From NCBI GenBank assembly GCA_023442755.1, contig JAEZXS010000033.1, positions 1-6,335 of the forward strand: a stretch of 6,335 nucleotides of DNA, written 5' to 3'. The notes beneath the pieces are model-generated. The model had not been told where the DNA came from. It did no database searches and saw nothing but the letters and a program-made list of their open reading frames with translations. The position numbers and the translations under genes are program-made. Shown piece after piece: positions 1-6,335 of the stretch (its first letter is position 1; every line of letters starts with the position of its first letter). The DNA is from Pseudomonadota bacterium. GTDB taxonomy: Bacteria; Desulfobacterota; Syntrophobacteria; Syntrophobacterales; Syntrophobacteraceae.

Positions 1-2801
1 CCTACCGTCGCACTCGAAGATTTGAGGTTGTGAGAAGGGAGCCTGGCCTCTTCCATGTCGGCGGCATCCAGCGCCTCGGTCAGTTTCTCCATGAGAATGC
101 CGGACTGATTGAGATAGGAACGCAATATCCTCTCGAGCAGACCAGCTGCGCCCTGTTTTTCAAGCACGAGAATCTCTTTGAGTATGCTCCTGTCGATAAC
201 GTCGTCGGCTGGACGCTCGTCAGCGACGTTTTCAGCCCCTGCTGAGACCTCTTTCCCCGGCGCTTCCGCCTTTTCCGCATTGGGTGCATTTCTTAGGAAT
301 CGGTCCAGTACCGCTTGGATCCCATGCAGGGTGAAAGGCTTTGAGAGATAGTCGTCCATGCCGGCTGCAAGACATTCCTCGCGCGCGCCCTCCATGGCAT
401 GCGCGGTCAGCGCCACGACCGGCACGCGAGAACAGCATTTCGCGGCTTCTCTTGTCCGCAGGCGCTTGACGGCTTCGTAGCCGTCCATCTCGGGCATCTG
501 GCAGTCGAGCAGGACAAGGCCGTATTTCTTGACGGCCAGCGCCTCCAGTGCTTCCCGGCCGTTGCATACCACGTCGACCCGGTTATATCCCAGTTCTTCC
601 AGCATTGCGGTACAGACGTACTGGTTGACGGTATTATCCTCGGCCAGGAGAATCGGAGTTGCATTACATTGTGCGGCGCCCTGACGACCCCGTCCGTCGG
701 CAGATGTGTCGCGAGCGCCTCCTCTTGTGTTCACGATTGCGTTGTAGAGCTGAGACTGCCTGACCGGCTTTGTAAGATACGTTTCTATCCCTGCCCGGCG
801 GGCCTGCTCGATATCGCCGTACTGCCCGACCGAGGTCAACATGATTAGAGCAGTCCCGGAGATCGAGGGATCGCTTTTGATTTCACGGGCTAGCTCCACT
901 CCATCCATGCCGGGCATCATCATATCCAGAATTGCTATATCGTAGGGGTAGCCTTCGCCTGCCGCCTCGCGAAGTCTGTCCAGCCCCTTCAATGCTCCTT
1001 CCGAACTGTCGTTCGGAATTCCCCACGAATCGAACTGGTACCGTAGGACAGCCCGGTTGGTTGCATTATCATCGACTATGAGCACGCGAAGTTTGCCAAG
1101 GTTATCGAGCCGGAAACGATCCTGTTCCGTCTCTCCCAGGTCCTGCTTGTCGAGCTTCACAGTAAAATGGAACGTACTGCCGGTGCCGGGATGGCTGGTG
1201 AGGGATATTTCCCCTCCCATCATTTCACACAGTTGCCTCGATATGGAAAGGCCCAGCCCAGTACCGCCGAATTTGCGGCTCATGGATCCGTCGGACTGGG
1301 AAAAGGCTTCGAATATTTTAGCCTGTGCCTCGATCGGAATTCCGATCCCGGTGTCCCTGACCTCGAACCCCAGTATGACCGAGCCCGCGAGTTCCCGCAC
1401 CAGAGACACACGGACCATCACTTCCCCTGCTTCGGTGAACTTGATAGCGTTACCAACGAGGTTTGTGAGAATCTGCCGCAGCCTTCCGGGGTCTCCCTTA
1501 AGCCTGGCCGGGACTTCCTTCTCGATGTGGCAGATAAACTCCAGTCCCTTTCTGTGCGCATTGCCGGCCAGGATTTCCAGCATCTCTTCGATTTGATCGT
1601 GCAGGTTGAAATCGATGCGATCCAGTTCGAGCTTTCCCGCTTCGATTTTCGAGAAATCGAGAATGTCGTTCAACACGCGGAGCAGGCTCTCTCCGGAACG
1701 GAATACCGTTTCGGCCAGATGACGCTGATGCGTGTCTAAGGACGTTCCGAGGAGCAGTTCCGCCATTCCGAGAACACCGTTCATCGGCGTTCTTATTTCA
1801 TGGCTCATGTTTGCCAGGAACTGCGACTTGGCCCGGTTGGCAGCAAGTGCCCTGGCAGCCTGTTCTTTTTCCGTAACATCTTCATGAATGCCGAGGATGC
1901 CCATGAACTGACCTTTCGTATCGAACATGGGCATTTTTCGCACCTCGATGAAAGTCTTTCCGGCATTACGCTCCACGAGTTGATGGACCGAAGCTTGCGT
2001 CTCTCTTACCTGCGAGTCCCATTCGAGAAACAGTTCCGCTTCGCCTTCCAGCCACGAGATCTGCCGGTCCGTTCTGCCGATCACGTCCCTTTGCGCAGCA
2101 AAACCCGCTTCCTTTGCGAAATTGCTGTTGCAGCCGAGATAGCGGAGATCCCGGTCTTTCCAGAAAATCGAATGGGGAAGGCTCTCTATGACGGTTTTCA
2201 ACATGCCGCGGGAATTGCGCAGAGCGTCTGCGATGTTCTCTTTCTCGACGATTTCCTCCCTGAGTCTCTCAGTCAACCGAGTAAGGTCATTCCTGCGCTG
2301 AGCTTCGAGGGCGGCGAGAGTTTCGAGCATTCTGGGAATCGGAACCGTGCCGAGGAGCAGACCGTTACGGGTAACCAGGAGATGATCGAAAATCCTTGAT
2401 TTTTCGCGCTTCATCACCTGCACCGCGGCAACTTCCAGGGGGGTGTCAAATTCGACCACCGCCGGATCGGCATCCATAACCCTGGTCACCGGTTTGCAGT
2501 AGAAAAGAGCAACCCCGAACTGATTGCTGAGGATCTTGTCGAGATGCAGGCTCATTACAAGCCCTACCGGAACTTGACCCCGCATTACGACAAGAGCGCT
2601 GATGGGTTCGTCCCCCGAGAGCATTTCCTTGACATCGCGCACCGTCGTTTCGGGAGAAACCCGGATCGCCGGCTCAGCCAGCAGGCCGATGGGAACGAAT
2701 TCCCCCCTCGATGCGAGGCGGGATGCGGCAGCCAGAATATCGCAGGATGAATCGACCGATGACCGATCCATTTGTTTGCAGAATGGAAACTGACCCGACA
2801 T
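1..2801 (-). CDS. Soluble hybrid sensor histidine kinase, CBS-CBS-PAS-HisKA-HATPase-REC-REC-Hpt (C-terminus cut by window edge)
   Basis: Reading the minus strand from the ATG at 2799-2801 gives 933 uninterrupted codons to the left edge, with no stop, so the gene continues outside. The start has GGAGAG five bases upstream, and no other in-frame ATG lies before the upstream stop near 2893. Domains seen: a pair of CBS-like modules at about residues 38-160; a short helical linker; a PAS domain at about 197-313 (FWKD motif near 213); HisKA with the phospho-acceptor His334 in SHEIRTPMNG; HATPase_c with N-box N447/N451, G1 box DTGIGIP at 483-489, G2 box GGTGLGL at 512-518 and a G3-like PGTGSTF. Receiver 1 (about 571-690) has D577/D578, acceptor D626, T656 and K678. 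Receiver 2 (about 715-834) has E721/D722, acceptor D766, T799 and K821. An Hpt domain starts near 868 with His924 in SHNLKSSSATV. All catalytic residues are present, so an ATP-driven phosphorelay is expected. I see no transmembrane segment or signal peptide, so it should sense cytoplasmic signals; adenine nucleotides at the CBS pair are a family-based guess. No output regulator is adjacent. Confidence 0.95.
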   Translation of the reverse strand, partial: MSGQFPFCKQMDRSSVDSSCDILAAASRLASRGEFVPIGLLAEPAIRVSPETTVRDVKEMLSGDEPISALVVMRGQVPVGLVMSLHLDKILSNQFGVALFYCKPVTRVMDADPAVVEFDTPLEVAAVQVMKREKSRIFDHLLVTRNGLLLGTVPIPRMLETLAALEAQRRNDLTRLTERLREEIVEKENIADALRNSRGMLKTVIESLPHSIFWKDRDLRYLGCNSNFAKEAGFAAQRDVIGRTDRQISWLEGEAELFLEWDSQVRETQASVHQLVERNAGKTFIEVRKMPMFDTKGQFMGILGIHEDVTEKEQAARALAANRAKSQFLANMSHEIRTPMNGVLGMAELLLGTSLDTHQRHLAETVFRSGESLLRVLNDILDFSKIEAGKLELDRIDFNLHDQIEEMLEILAGNAHRKGLEFICHIEKEVPARLKGDPGRLRQILTNLVGNAIKFTEAGEVMVRVSLVRELAGSVILGFEVRDTGIGIPIEAQAKIFEAFSQSDGSMSRKFGGTGLGLSISRQLCEMMGGEISLTSHPGTGSTFHFTVKLDKQDLGETEQDRFRLDNLGKLRVLIVDDNATNRAVLRYQFDSWGIPNDSSEGALKGLDRLREAAGEGYPYDIAILDMMMPGMDGVELAREIKSDPSISGTALIMLTSVGQYGDIEQARRAGIETYLTKPVRQSQLYNAIVNTRGGARDTSADGRGRQGAAQCNATPILLAEDNTVNQYVCTAMLEELGYNRVDVVCNGREALEALAVKKYGLVLLDCQMPEMDGYEAVKRLRTREAAKCCSRVPVVALTAHAMEGAREECLAAGMDDYLSKPFTLHGIQAVLDRFLRNAPNAEKAEAPGKEVSAGAENVADERPADDVIDRSILKEILVLEKQGAAGLLERILRSYLNQSGILMEKLTEALDAADMEEARLPSHNLKSSSATV

Positions 2802-3024
2802 TGGAACTCTCCGCAATAAAGATTGACCGGCCTGTGCGGAAATCTCCTTACAGACCCTTCCGTTTGTCGGCTTAAGGATGAGCAAACAAAATTACAGCCC
2901 GGTTACGTCCTTATTACATTTTGACTCTGGTTGACATTTCCCGAGAATTGGGCGACGGGTGTGGAAGGAGTGAGCGTATTTTCCGCAAATGTGCGACCTT
3001 ATCGTATTTCTTTTTCGTTCTGTA

Positions 3025-3053
3025 TGGAACGGGATACGGGGAATCTTTATATT
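3025..3053 (+). promoter_or_regulatory. Candidate sigma-70-type promoter for the small Cys/Trp protein gene
   Basis: TGGAAC at 3025-3030 (3 of 6 matches to TTGACA) and TATATT at 3048-3053 (5 of 6 matches to TATAAT) are separated by 17 bases, about 70 bases before the ATG at 3122. The -35 box is weak. An alternative is TTGACT/GAGAAT with a 16-base spacer at 2921-2948. The call rests on hexamer matching alone. Confidence 0.27.
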
Positions 3054-3108
3054 GCGGAGTGCGCCGCCTGTGCTTCGATGCAGGGCAGGGGCTTTCAACT
3101 TTGGCAAA

Positions 3109-3114
3109 GGGAGG
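3109..3114 (+). promoter_or_regulatory. Ribosome binding site fixing the start of the 68-residue protein
   Basis: GGGAGG lies seven bases before the ATG at 3122. An ATG at 3115 is in another frame and directly abuts the site, so it is too close to use. This placement is why the short form is preferred over the in-frame extension back to a TTG at 2921. Confidence 0.7.
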
Positions 3115-3121
3115 ATGCGCC

Positions 3122-3328
3122 ATGAGCACCGATTCAAGATGGCAACTGCTCGATTTCGAGTGTCAGGAGGAGCAGCGAGTCGCCAGGCTCCTCGTTGAAT
3201 GGAGCTCGGAGGAAGGGCGGCTGTTCCTGAACAGTATCCACTGCAACCATCCCCGGCTGAAGGAAACCGACAACTGGGACTGCAACTGGTCGTGCCTTGA
3301 AGAGATAACCCGGGAAGAAAAATTCTGA
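3122..3328 (+). CDS. Small Trp/Cys-rich hypothetical protein, 68 residues
   Basis: I do not recognise a named family. The protein starts MSTDSRWQLLDFE and is acidic and soluble-looking, with no signal peptide or membrane segment. It has four Trp (7, 27, 52, 56) and four Cys (14, 41, 54, 58). The second half holds H40-C41-x-H43 followed by NWDCNWSC at 51-58, so His40/43 with Cys41/54/58 could bind a metal or form a redox or structural site. This is inference from residue spacing only. A coding role is supported by the well-placed GGGAGG, an ATG start and a composition that looks like a folded small protein, unlike the frames around it. It is the only plus-strand gene in the window. It diverges from the kinase and converges with the methyltransferase, whose stop is 12 bases past its own, so it is probably a single-gene transcript. 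An in-frame start at TTG 2921 would add 67 residues but has no comparable support. Confidence 0.72.
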   Translation: MSTDSRWQLLDFECQEEQRVARLLVEWSSEEGRLFLNSIHCNHPRLKETDNWDCNWSCLEEITREEKF

Positions 3329-3340
3329 TGCTCCTGATGT

Positions 3341-4033
3341 CTATTCTTCGGCCGAGTGCTTTCTGACCAGGTAGATTCCGTCCCGTATGGTGAGAAATAG
3401 TTTTTCCGCATGAGGATCGGCGTTCACCATGTCGTTGAATTTTGCGATTGCCCGGCTGTCGTCGTCCTTCGGGTCGAAAATCCTGCCGTACCACAACACA
3501 TTGTCGACAAGGATAATACCGCCCGGTCTCAAAATGCGCATCGACTCCCTGTAGTATGCCTCGTAGCTTTTCTTATCGGCATCGATGAAGACAAGGTCGG
3601 TCCCGCCGTCGTGAAGGGTCTTCATCACTTCGAGCGCATCGCCGACGCGCAGCACGATCTTTTTGCCGCTTGGACTTCTGTCGAAAAAACTTTGAGCCAG
3701 TTTTGCAAAATCGGGATCGATCTCGATCGTGAGTACTTCACCTCCGTCGCGAAGCCCCTCGGCCATTGCAAGGGCGGAATAGCCCGTAAAGGTTCCTATT
3801 TCGACGATGTGCCGCGGGGCAAAAAGTTGCACGACAAACTGCAGAAACCGGCCCTCGACCCGCCCGGTCAGCATGCTGGGGTAAGGCATGCCGGTCAAGG
3901 TGAAACGTTCGATTTCCTCCAGGAGCGCCGACATGGGTGTAGTATGTTCCGCCCCGTACTCTTCCGCATTTTTGGCGACTGCGTCCATGAAGCAGTAGAT
4001 GCCGCCCTTGTTGAGAGACTCTTTCCCGCTCAA
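3341..4033 (-). CDS. SAM-dependent, metal-dependent O-methyltransferase (family 3, CCoAOMT/COMT-like)
   Basis: This is a 230-residue class I methyltransferase expected to move a methyl group from S-adenosylmethionine to a hydroxyl, often of a catechol-like or related small molecule, in the cytoplasm. The true substrate cannot be read from the sequence. The SAM motif I, VEIGTFTGYSA, is at residues 77-87. The acidic strand-2 end LTIEIDPD is at 101-108. The divalent-metal ligands of this family are present as D151 (in FIDADK, 149-154) and D177-N178 (in LVDNVLWYG), with the 26-residue spacing of the plant caffeoyl-CoA enzymes. Length is normal for bacterial members. The start is TTG, chosen because AGGAGG sits six bases before it. 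An ATG at residue 16 (3986-3988) lacks a well-spaced site. It follows pstB on the same strand, but about 196 bases and a likely terminator intervene, so it is probably transcribed separately. Confidence 0.93.
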   Translation of the reverse strand: MSGKESLNKGGIYCFMDAVAKNAEEYGAEHTTPMSALLEEIERFTLTGMPYPSMLTGRVEGRFLQFVVQLFAPRHIVEIGTFTGYSALAMAEGLRDGGEVLTIEIDPDFAKLAQSFFDRSPSGKKIVLRVGDALEVMKTLHDGGTDLVFIDADKKSYEAYYRESMRILRPGGIILVDNVLWYGRIFDPKDDDSRAIAKFNDMVNADPHAEKLFLTIRDGIYLVRKHSAEE

Positions 4034-4039
4034 ATCTTC

Positions 4040-4045
4040 CCTCCT
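4040..4045 (-). promoter_or_regulatory. Perfect AGGAGG ribosome binding site selecting a TTG start
   Basis: On the minus strand AGGAGG lies six bases before TTG (4031-4033) of the O-methyltransferase. The downstream in-frame ATG at 3986-3988 has only a poorly spaced purine run, so the TTG is the better start. Confidence 0.75.
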
Positions 4046-4156
4046 GTCAATTAAGCAATGTTGTTCCCAGTCAGTATGTTAAACATTTTTTCGGACTGCG
4101 GCAGCCGGCGGGGAAGGGGATGCAGGAGAGAATCCCAGCGCAGGGCCGGGAAAATG

Positions 4157-4193
4157 AAAGGCACACCGGCATTAGTACGCCGGCTGTGCCTTT
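4157..4193 (-). terminator. Hairpin downstream of pstB, probable intrinsic terminator of the pst operon
   Basis: A 14-base-pair stem, with the aaaggcaca arm pairing tgtgccttt and ccggc pairing gccgg around one bulged base, closes an eight-base loop (attagtac, 4171-4178). Read on the minus strand, the stem ends in CTTT and is followed by CATTTT, a moderately U-rich tail. It lies about 36 bases past the pstB stop and before the methyltransferase. The stem could also work in the plus direction, where TTTGTCATTT follows, but no plus-strand gene ends nearby. Confidence 0.65.
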
Positions 4194-4229
4194 GTCATTT
4201 CATCGCTTGGTTTTTTGTAGCAGCGTATA

Positions 4230-5048
4230 TCAGCTGAACTTTCCGGTGACATAGTCTTTCGTGTGCTCTTCTCGGGGGTCTTCAAATATCCTGCCGGTAT
4301 CTCCGTATTCGACGAGATACCCGGTGCGTCCTCCCTGTGTGGTGTCGACATAGAGGAAGCCGGTCTTGTCGGCCACGCGCTGTGCCTGCTGCAGGTTATG
4401 GGTGACGATGGCGATGGTATAGCTTTTCTTCAGTTCGAGCATCAACTCTTCGATTCTGCGGGTGGCGATCGGATCCAGTGCCGAACACGGTTCGTCCATG
4501 AGAAGGACCTGCGGCTCGGTTGCAATTGCCCGAGCGATGCATAACCGCTGCTGCTGGCCCCCTGAAAGTGAAAGCCCGCTGTTGTGCAGCTTGTCTTTCA
4601 CTTCGTCCCAAAGAGCGGCCTTGCGCAGGGCTCGCTCCACGCGTTCTTCCCTGTCTCCCTTATAACGGTTGAGCCTCAGGCCGAACGCGACATTTCTGAA
4701 GATGCTCATTGCAAAAGGATTAGGCTGCTGGAAGACCATACCGATGTGTCTCCGCACGGCAACGGGGTCTATCCGCGATCCGTAGATGTCTTTGCCTTGA
4801 AAGTGAATGTGCCCTTCGAAACGGAAGCCCCGAACTAGATCGTTCATGCGATTCAGGCATCGGAGAACCGTGCTCTTCCCGCATCCTGAAGGACCGATGA
4901 AGGCGGTTATCTTCCCGCGTTCGATCGGGATTCGCGTGTCGCGCACGGCCTTGAATTTTCCATAGAACAGTTCCTTGATATGGCAGTCTATGACAACCCC
5001 GTTGCCCTTCTGAGGAGCCGGGGATACGGCTGCTGCTTGTTCCATCAT
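4230..5048 (-). CDS. pstB: Phosphate ABC transporter ATP-binding protein PstB
   Basis: This 272-residue cytoplasmic ATPase powers phosphate import through the PstC-PstA channel. All ABC signatures are intact: Walker A GPSGCGKST at 52-60, Q-loop FQQPNPF starting at 106, signature LSGGQQQR at 161-168, Walker B VLLMDEP at 181-187 with catalytic E186, D-loop SALD at 189-192, and the switch His217 in VTHN. The PstB-specific features RCLNRMNDL (63-71), PNPF (109-112) and the ending DYVTGKFS are present, which separates it from other ABC ATPases. The segment at 234-246 between the H-loop and the VEYGDT region is longer than in E. coli PstB, as I recall from other phyla. The start is the first of two adjacent ATGs; AAGGAGG at 5057-5063 is eight bases from it. 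The gene lies 51 bases after pstA in the same operon and is followed by a likely terminator and not by phoU. Confidence 0.97.
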   Translation of the reverse strand: MMEQAAAVSPAPQKGNGVVIDCHIKELFYGKFKAVRDTRIPIERGKITAFIGPSGCGKSTVLRCLNRMNDLVRGFRFEGHIHFQGKDIYGSRIDPVAVRRHIGMVFQQPNPFAMSIFRNVAFGLRLNRYKGDREERVERALRKAALWDEVKDKLHNSGLSLSGGQQQRLCIARAIATEPQVLLMDEPCSALDPIATRRIEELMLELKKSYTIAIVTHNLQQAQRVADKTGFLYVDTTQGGRTGYLVEYGDTGRIFEDPREEHTKDYVTGKFS

Positions 5049-5099
5049 TACAGGTTCCTCCTTCTTTCCCTTCCGACTGTCGAGACCGCAATCAAACTG

Positions 5100-6035
5100 C
5101 TAGCGACTCGTCTTTCTCGAAAGACTTTGCCCGATCAGGTTTACTGCGAGCACCAGGAGCACTAGCACCAGGGCCGCGGCCCAGGCGAGTTCCACCTGGT
5201 TTTCGAAGGGCATGGCCGAAAAGTTATAGATCAACACGGCAAGGGACGCGGTCGGCTGCATAAAATCTACATGCCCGCCCGAGCCGAGCCAATAGTTGCT
5301 GAAAAGCGCTGTGAAAAGAAGCGGAGCGGTTTCTCCTGCGGCGCGCGCAACCGCGAGCATGATCCCGGTAAGGATGCCGGGAAAAGCGGCGGGGAGCAGA
5401 ACCATCCATACGGTCTGCATCTGCGTGGCCCCCATCCCGATGGCGGCCTCACGCATTTTTGCAGGAACCATGCGGATGGCTTCCTCCGCGGTAAGCATTA
5501 CGGTGGGAAGCATGAGAATGGAAAATGCAATTCCTCCTGCCAGAGAGGAAAAGCCGCCGGTGGTAAGCACCACGGCGCCATAGGCAAATACGCCCGCCAA
5601 AATGGATGGAAAACCCGTCAGGGTCTTGGCCGCCATTCGCACCAGCTTTGCCAGTCCTGTGTCAGAGCCCACCTCGGCAAGAAACACCGCGCCGAGAACA
5701 CCGAACGGAACGCTTATCAGGGCCGCAAGCCCTACCATTACCAGCGTACCGAGGATTGCGTTGCCGAATCCGCCCCCCAATTCGAAGGCGGCTGGCGGTA
5801 ATTCCGCAAACAGGCTCAGGCTGAGCCGCTCTCCGCCGCGCCGAACCAGCATGAAAAGCACGGAAAACAGCGGCACCAGCGCAATGATCGTAACCAGGGC
5901 GGTCAGGACGCCCATCAGGAAATTGAAGGCCGAACGGGGGCGCCGCAAAGACTTTTCCAACTGTCCGAAATCGATTCCCGCACCGGGTTCTTTAATCCGG
6001 TTCAACACAGCCTCCAGACTTGCAACCTCACTCAT
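5100..6035 (-). CDS. pstA: Phosphate ABC transporter permease PstA
   Basis: This 311-residue inner-membrane protein pairs with PstC to form the phosphate channel. After a cytoplasmic N-terminal tail of about 35 residues there are about six hydrophobic segments, near residues 36-63, 92-120, 140-158, 164-182, 211-231 and 284-303. The cytoplasmic EAA loop that docks on the ATPase is clear: REAAIGMGATQMQTVW at 195-210, then LLP at 213-215. The family motif RAAGETAPLLFTA follows at 231-243. The C-terminal motif SAMPFENQ at 273-280 resembles the PstA region before the last helix. The ATG at 6033-6035 overlaps the pstC stop as ATGA, and GGAGGAG at 6043-6049 inside pstC gives a seven-base spacing, so translation is probably coupled. 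Length is close to the family norm, with a slightly long N-terminus. Confidence 0.96.
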   Translation of the reverse strand: MSEVASLEAVLNRIKEPGAGIDFGQLEKSLRRPRSAFNFLMGVLTALVTIIALVPLFSVLFMLVRRGGERLSLSLFAELPPAAFELGGGFGNAILGTLVMVGLAALISVPFGVLGAVFLAEVGSDTGLAKLVRMAAKTLTGFPSILAGVFAYGAVVLTTGGFSSLAGGIAFSILMLPTVMLTAEEAIRMVPAKMREAAIGMGATQMQTVWMVLLPAAFPGILTGIMLAVARAAGETAPLLFTALFSNYWLGSGGHVDFMQPTASLAVLIYNFSAMPFENQVELAWAAALVLVLLVLAVNLIGQSLSRKTSR

Positions 6036-6335
6036 CGCCCCGCTCCTCCGGTTCCCGCGGAGGCTCGCTGCAAGATCACCGTGCCCAGCATATTCACAAC
6101 GAGAGTGATGCCGAGCAGGATCAGGGCTGCGAACATGAGGACCCCCACATCCCGCGGACCTGCTTCGGGAAAGTTGTTCGCGAGCAGGGCGGCCAACGTG
6201 TTGGCCGGAGAAAAAAGGGACCAGCTGATTACATTGGAATTGCCCACCAGCATCGCCAGGGCCATGGTCTCACCGAGCGCCCTGCCGAAAGCCAGAATGA
6301 TCGCACCGAAAATTCCCTTGGAAGCCGTCGGAATG
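6032..6335 (-). CDS. pstC: Phosphate ABC transporter permease PstC, C-terminal 100 residues (start beyond right edge)
   Basis: The frame is open from the right edge to a TGA at 6032-6034. It covers about the last third of a PstC, including the part of the EAA loop region that ends in FGRALGETMALAMLVGN, the PstC hallmark. A final membrane segment follows (roughly VGVLMFAALILLGITLVV), then a short tail ending QRASAGTGGAGR. The ATG of the LVGN region at about 6263-6265 is internal, because the reading frame and homology continue upstream of it. PstC forms the channel with PstA in the inner membrane. The stop overlaps the pstA start by ATGA, as expected for subunits needed in equal amounts. pstS and the operon promoter, with any Pho box, should lie further to the right, outside the window. 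Confidence 0.95.
   Translation of the reverse strand, partial: IPTASKGIFGAIILAFGRALGETMALAMLVGNSNVISWSLFSPANTLAALLANNFPEAGPRDVGVLMFAALILLGITLVVNMLGTVILQRASAGTGGAGR
6043..6049 (-). promoter_or_regulatory. pstA ribosome binding site inside the pstC coding end
   Basis: On the minus strand GGAGGAG lies seven bases before the pstA ATG and within the last codons of pstC. Together with the ATGA overlap it points to coupled translation of the two permease subunits. Confidence 0.7.

Larger units (their letters stand above)
2802..3121. other. Divergent intergenic region between the hybrid kinase and the small Cys/Trp protein
   Basis: These 320 bases separate two genes transcribed away from each other, so promoters for both should lie here. 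On the minus strand, two TGTAAT hexamers (the complements of attaca at 2891-2896 and 2913-2918) resemble -10 boxes, but neither has a good -35 partner. On the plus strand there are two weak sigma-70-like pairs, one at 3025-3053 and one with TTGACT at 2921-2926 and GAGAAT at 2943-2948. A ten-base inverted repeat (ctccgcaata) occurs at 2809-2818 and, inverted, at 3050-3059. Short open frames here on either strand lack ribosome binding sites and protein-like composition, so I call no gene. Confidence 0.6.

Noticed and set aside
232..848. Short frames on both strands opposite or within the second receiver and Hpt linker (232-567 minus, 407-664 minus, 399-848 plus)
   Set aside because: They are out of frame with the kinase reading, which has every receiver catalytic residue across this stretch.
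1057..2399. Three long plus-strand open frames (1057-1596, 1167-1739, 1800-2399)
   Set aside because: They lie antisense to the hybrid kinase, whose minus-strand frame gives intact HisKA, HATPase and receiver motifs throughout. The plus-strand translations look like no known protein fold and overlap one another.
2921..3121. 67-residue N-terminal extension of the small gene from a TTG at 2921
   Set aside because: The ATG at 3122 has a well-placed GGGAGG. The extension contains the candidate promoter elements and starts at a weak codon.
2892..3494. 200-residue minus-strand frame crossing the intergenic region, the small gene and the end of the methyltransferase
   Set aside because: It runs antisense to the 68-residue gene and out of frame through the methyltransferase C-terminus, with a low-complexity basic composition and no good ribosome binding site noted.
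3410..4054. 214-residue plus-strand frame opposite the methyltransferase
   Set aside because: The minus-strand frame shows SAM motif I and the metal-binding Asp/Asn residues with family spacing, so this is a shadow.
5271..6108. Plus-strand frames of 176 and 168 residues opposite pstA
   Set aside because: pstA is unambiguous from its EAA loop and membrane segments. The antisense translations are very rich in Gly, Arg, His and Pro, typical of shadows of GC-rich genes.
1..6335. Mobile element, CRISPR array, tRNA or phage defence system
   Set aside because: I saw no terminal repeats, regularly spaced repeats, cloverleaf-like segments or transposase and nuclease motifs on either strand. This was by eye and was not a computed scan.

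Overview
The window is an ordinary-looking stretch of bacterial chromosome, moderately GC-rich by eye. It is almost fully coding, and most genes lie on the minus strand. The gene types (a complex hybrid histidine kinase, a Pst phosphate ABC transporter, a family 3 O-methyltransferase) and the strong AGGAGG-type ribosome binding sites suggest a Gram-negative environmental bacterium. A Desulfuromonadales/Geobacter-like or other delta-proteobacterial origin is my best guess, but it is inference and not proven by any marker here. I saw no tRNA, rRNA, insertion sequence, CRISPR array or phage gene.

Layout, left to right. (1) Positions 1-2801, minus strand: one very long open reading frame that runs off the left edge. 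It encodes a soluble hybrid sensor kinase with the order CBS-CBS, PAS, HisKA, HATPase, receiver 1, receiver 2, Hpt. The window ends just after the Hpt phospho-histidine. (2) 2802-3121: a 320-base divergent intergenic region holding candidate promoter elements only. (3) 3122-3328, plus strand: a 68-residue Trp/Cys-rich protein of unknown function with a good ribosome binding site. (4) 3341-4033, minus strand: a SAM- and metal-dependent O-methyltransferase starting at TTG, convergent with the small gene and only 12 bases from it. (5) 4034-4229: an intergenic region with a strong hairpin just past pstB, probably the terminator of the pst operon. (6) 4230-6335, minus strand: the distal part of a phosphate uptake operon, pstC (C-terminal part only), pstA and pstB, with pstC and pstA overlapping at ATGA.

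How they work together: PstC and PstA form the inner-membrane channel and PstB is the ATPase that drives high-affinity phosphate import. The binding protein PstS and the operon promoter should lie beyond the right edge. phoU does not follow pstB, which is a departure from the common pstSCAB-phoU order. The hybrid kinase appears to be an orphan carrying a complete internal His-Asp-His-type relay. Nothing in the window links it to phosphate control. I found no convincing new multi-gene system. The items most worth a second look are the small Cys/Trp-rich protein and the domain architecture of the kinase.
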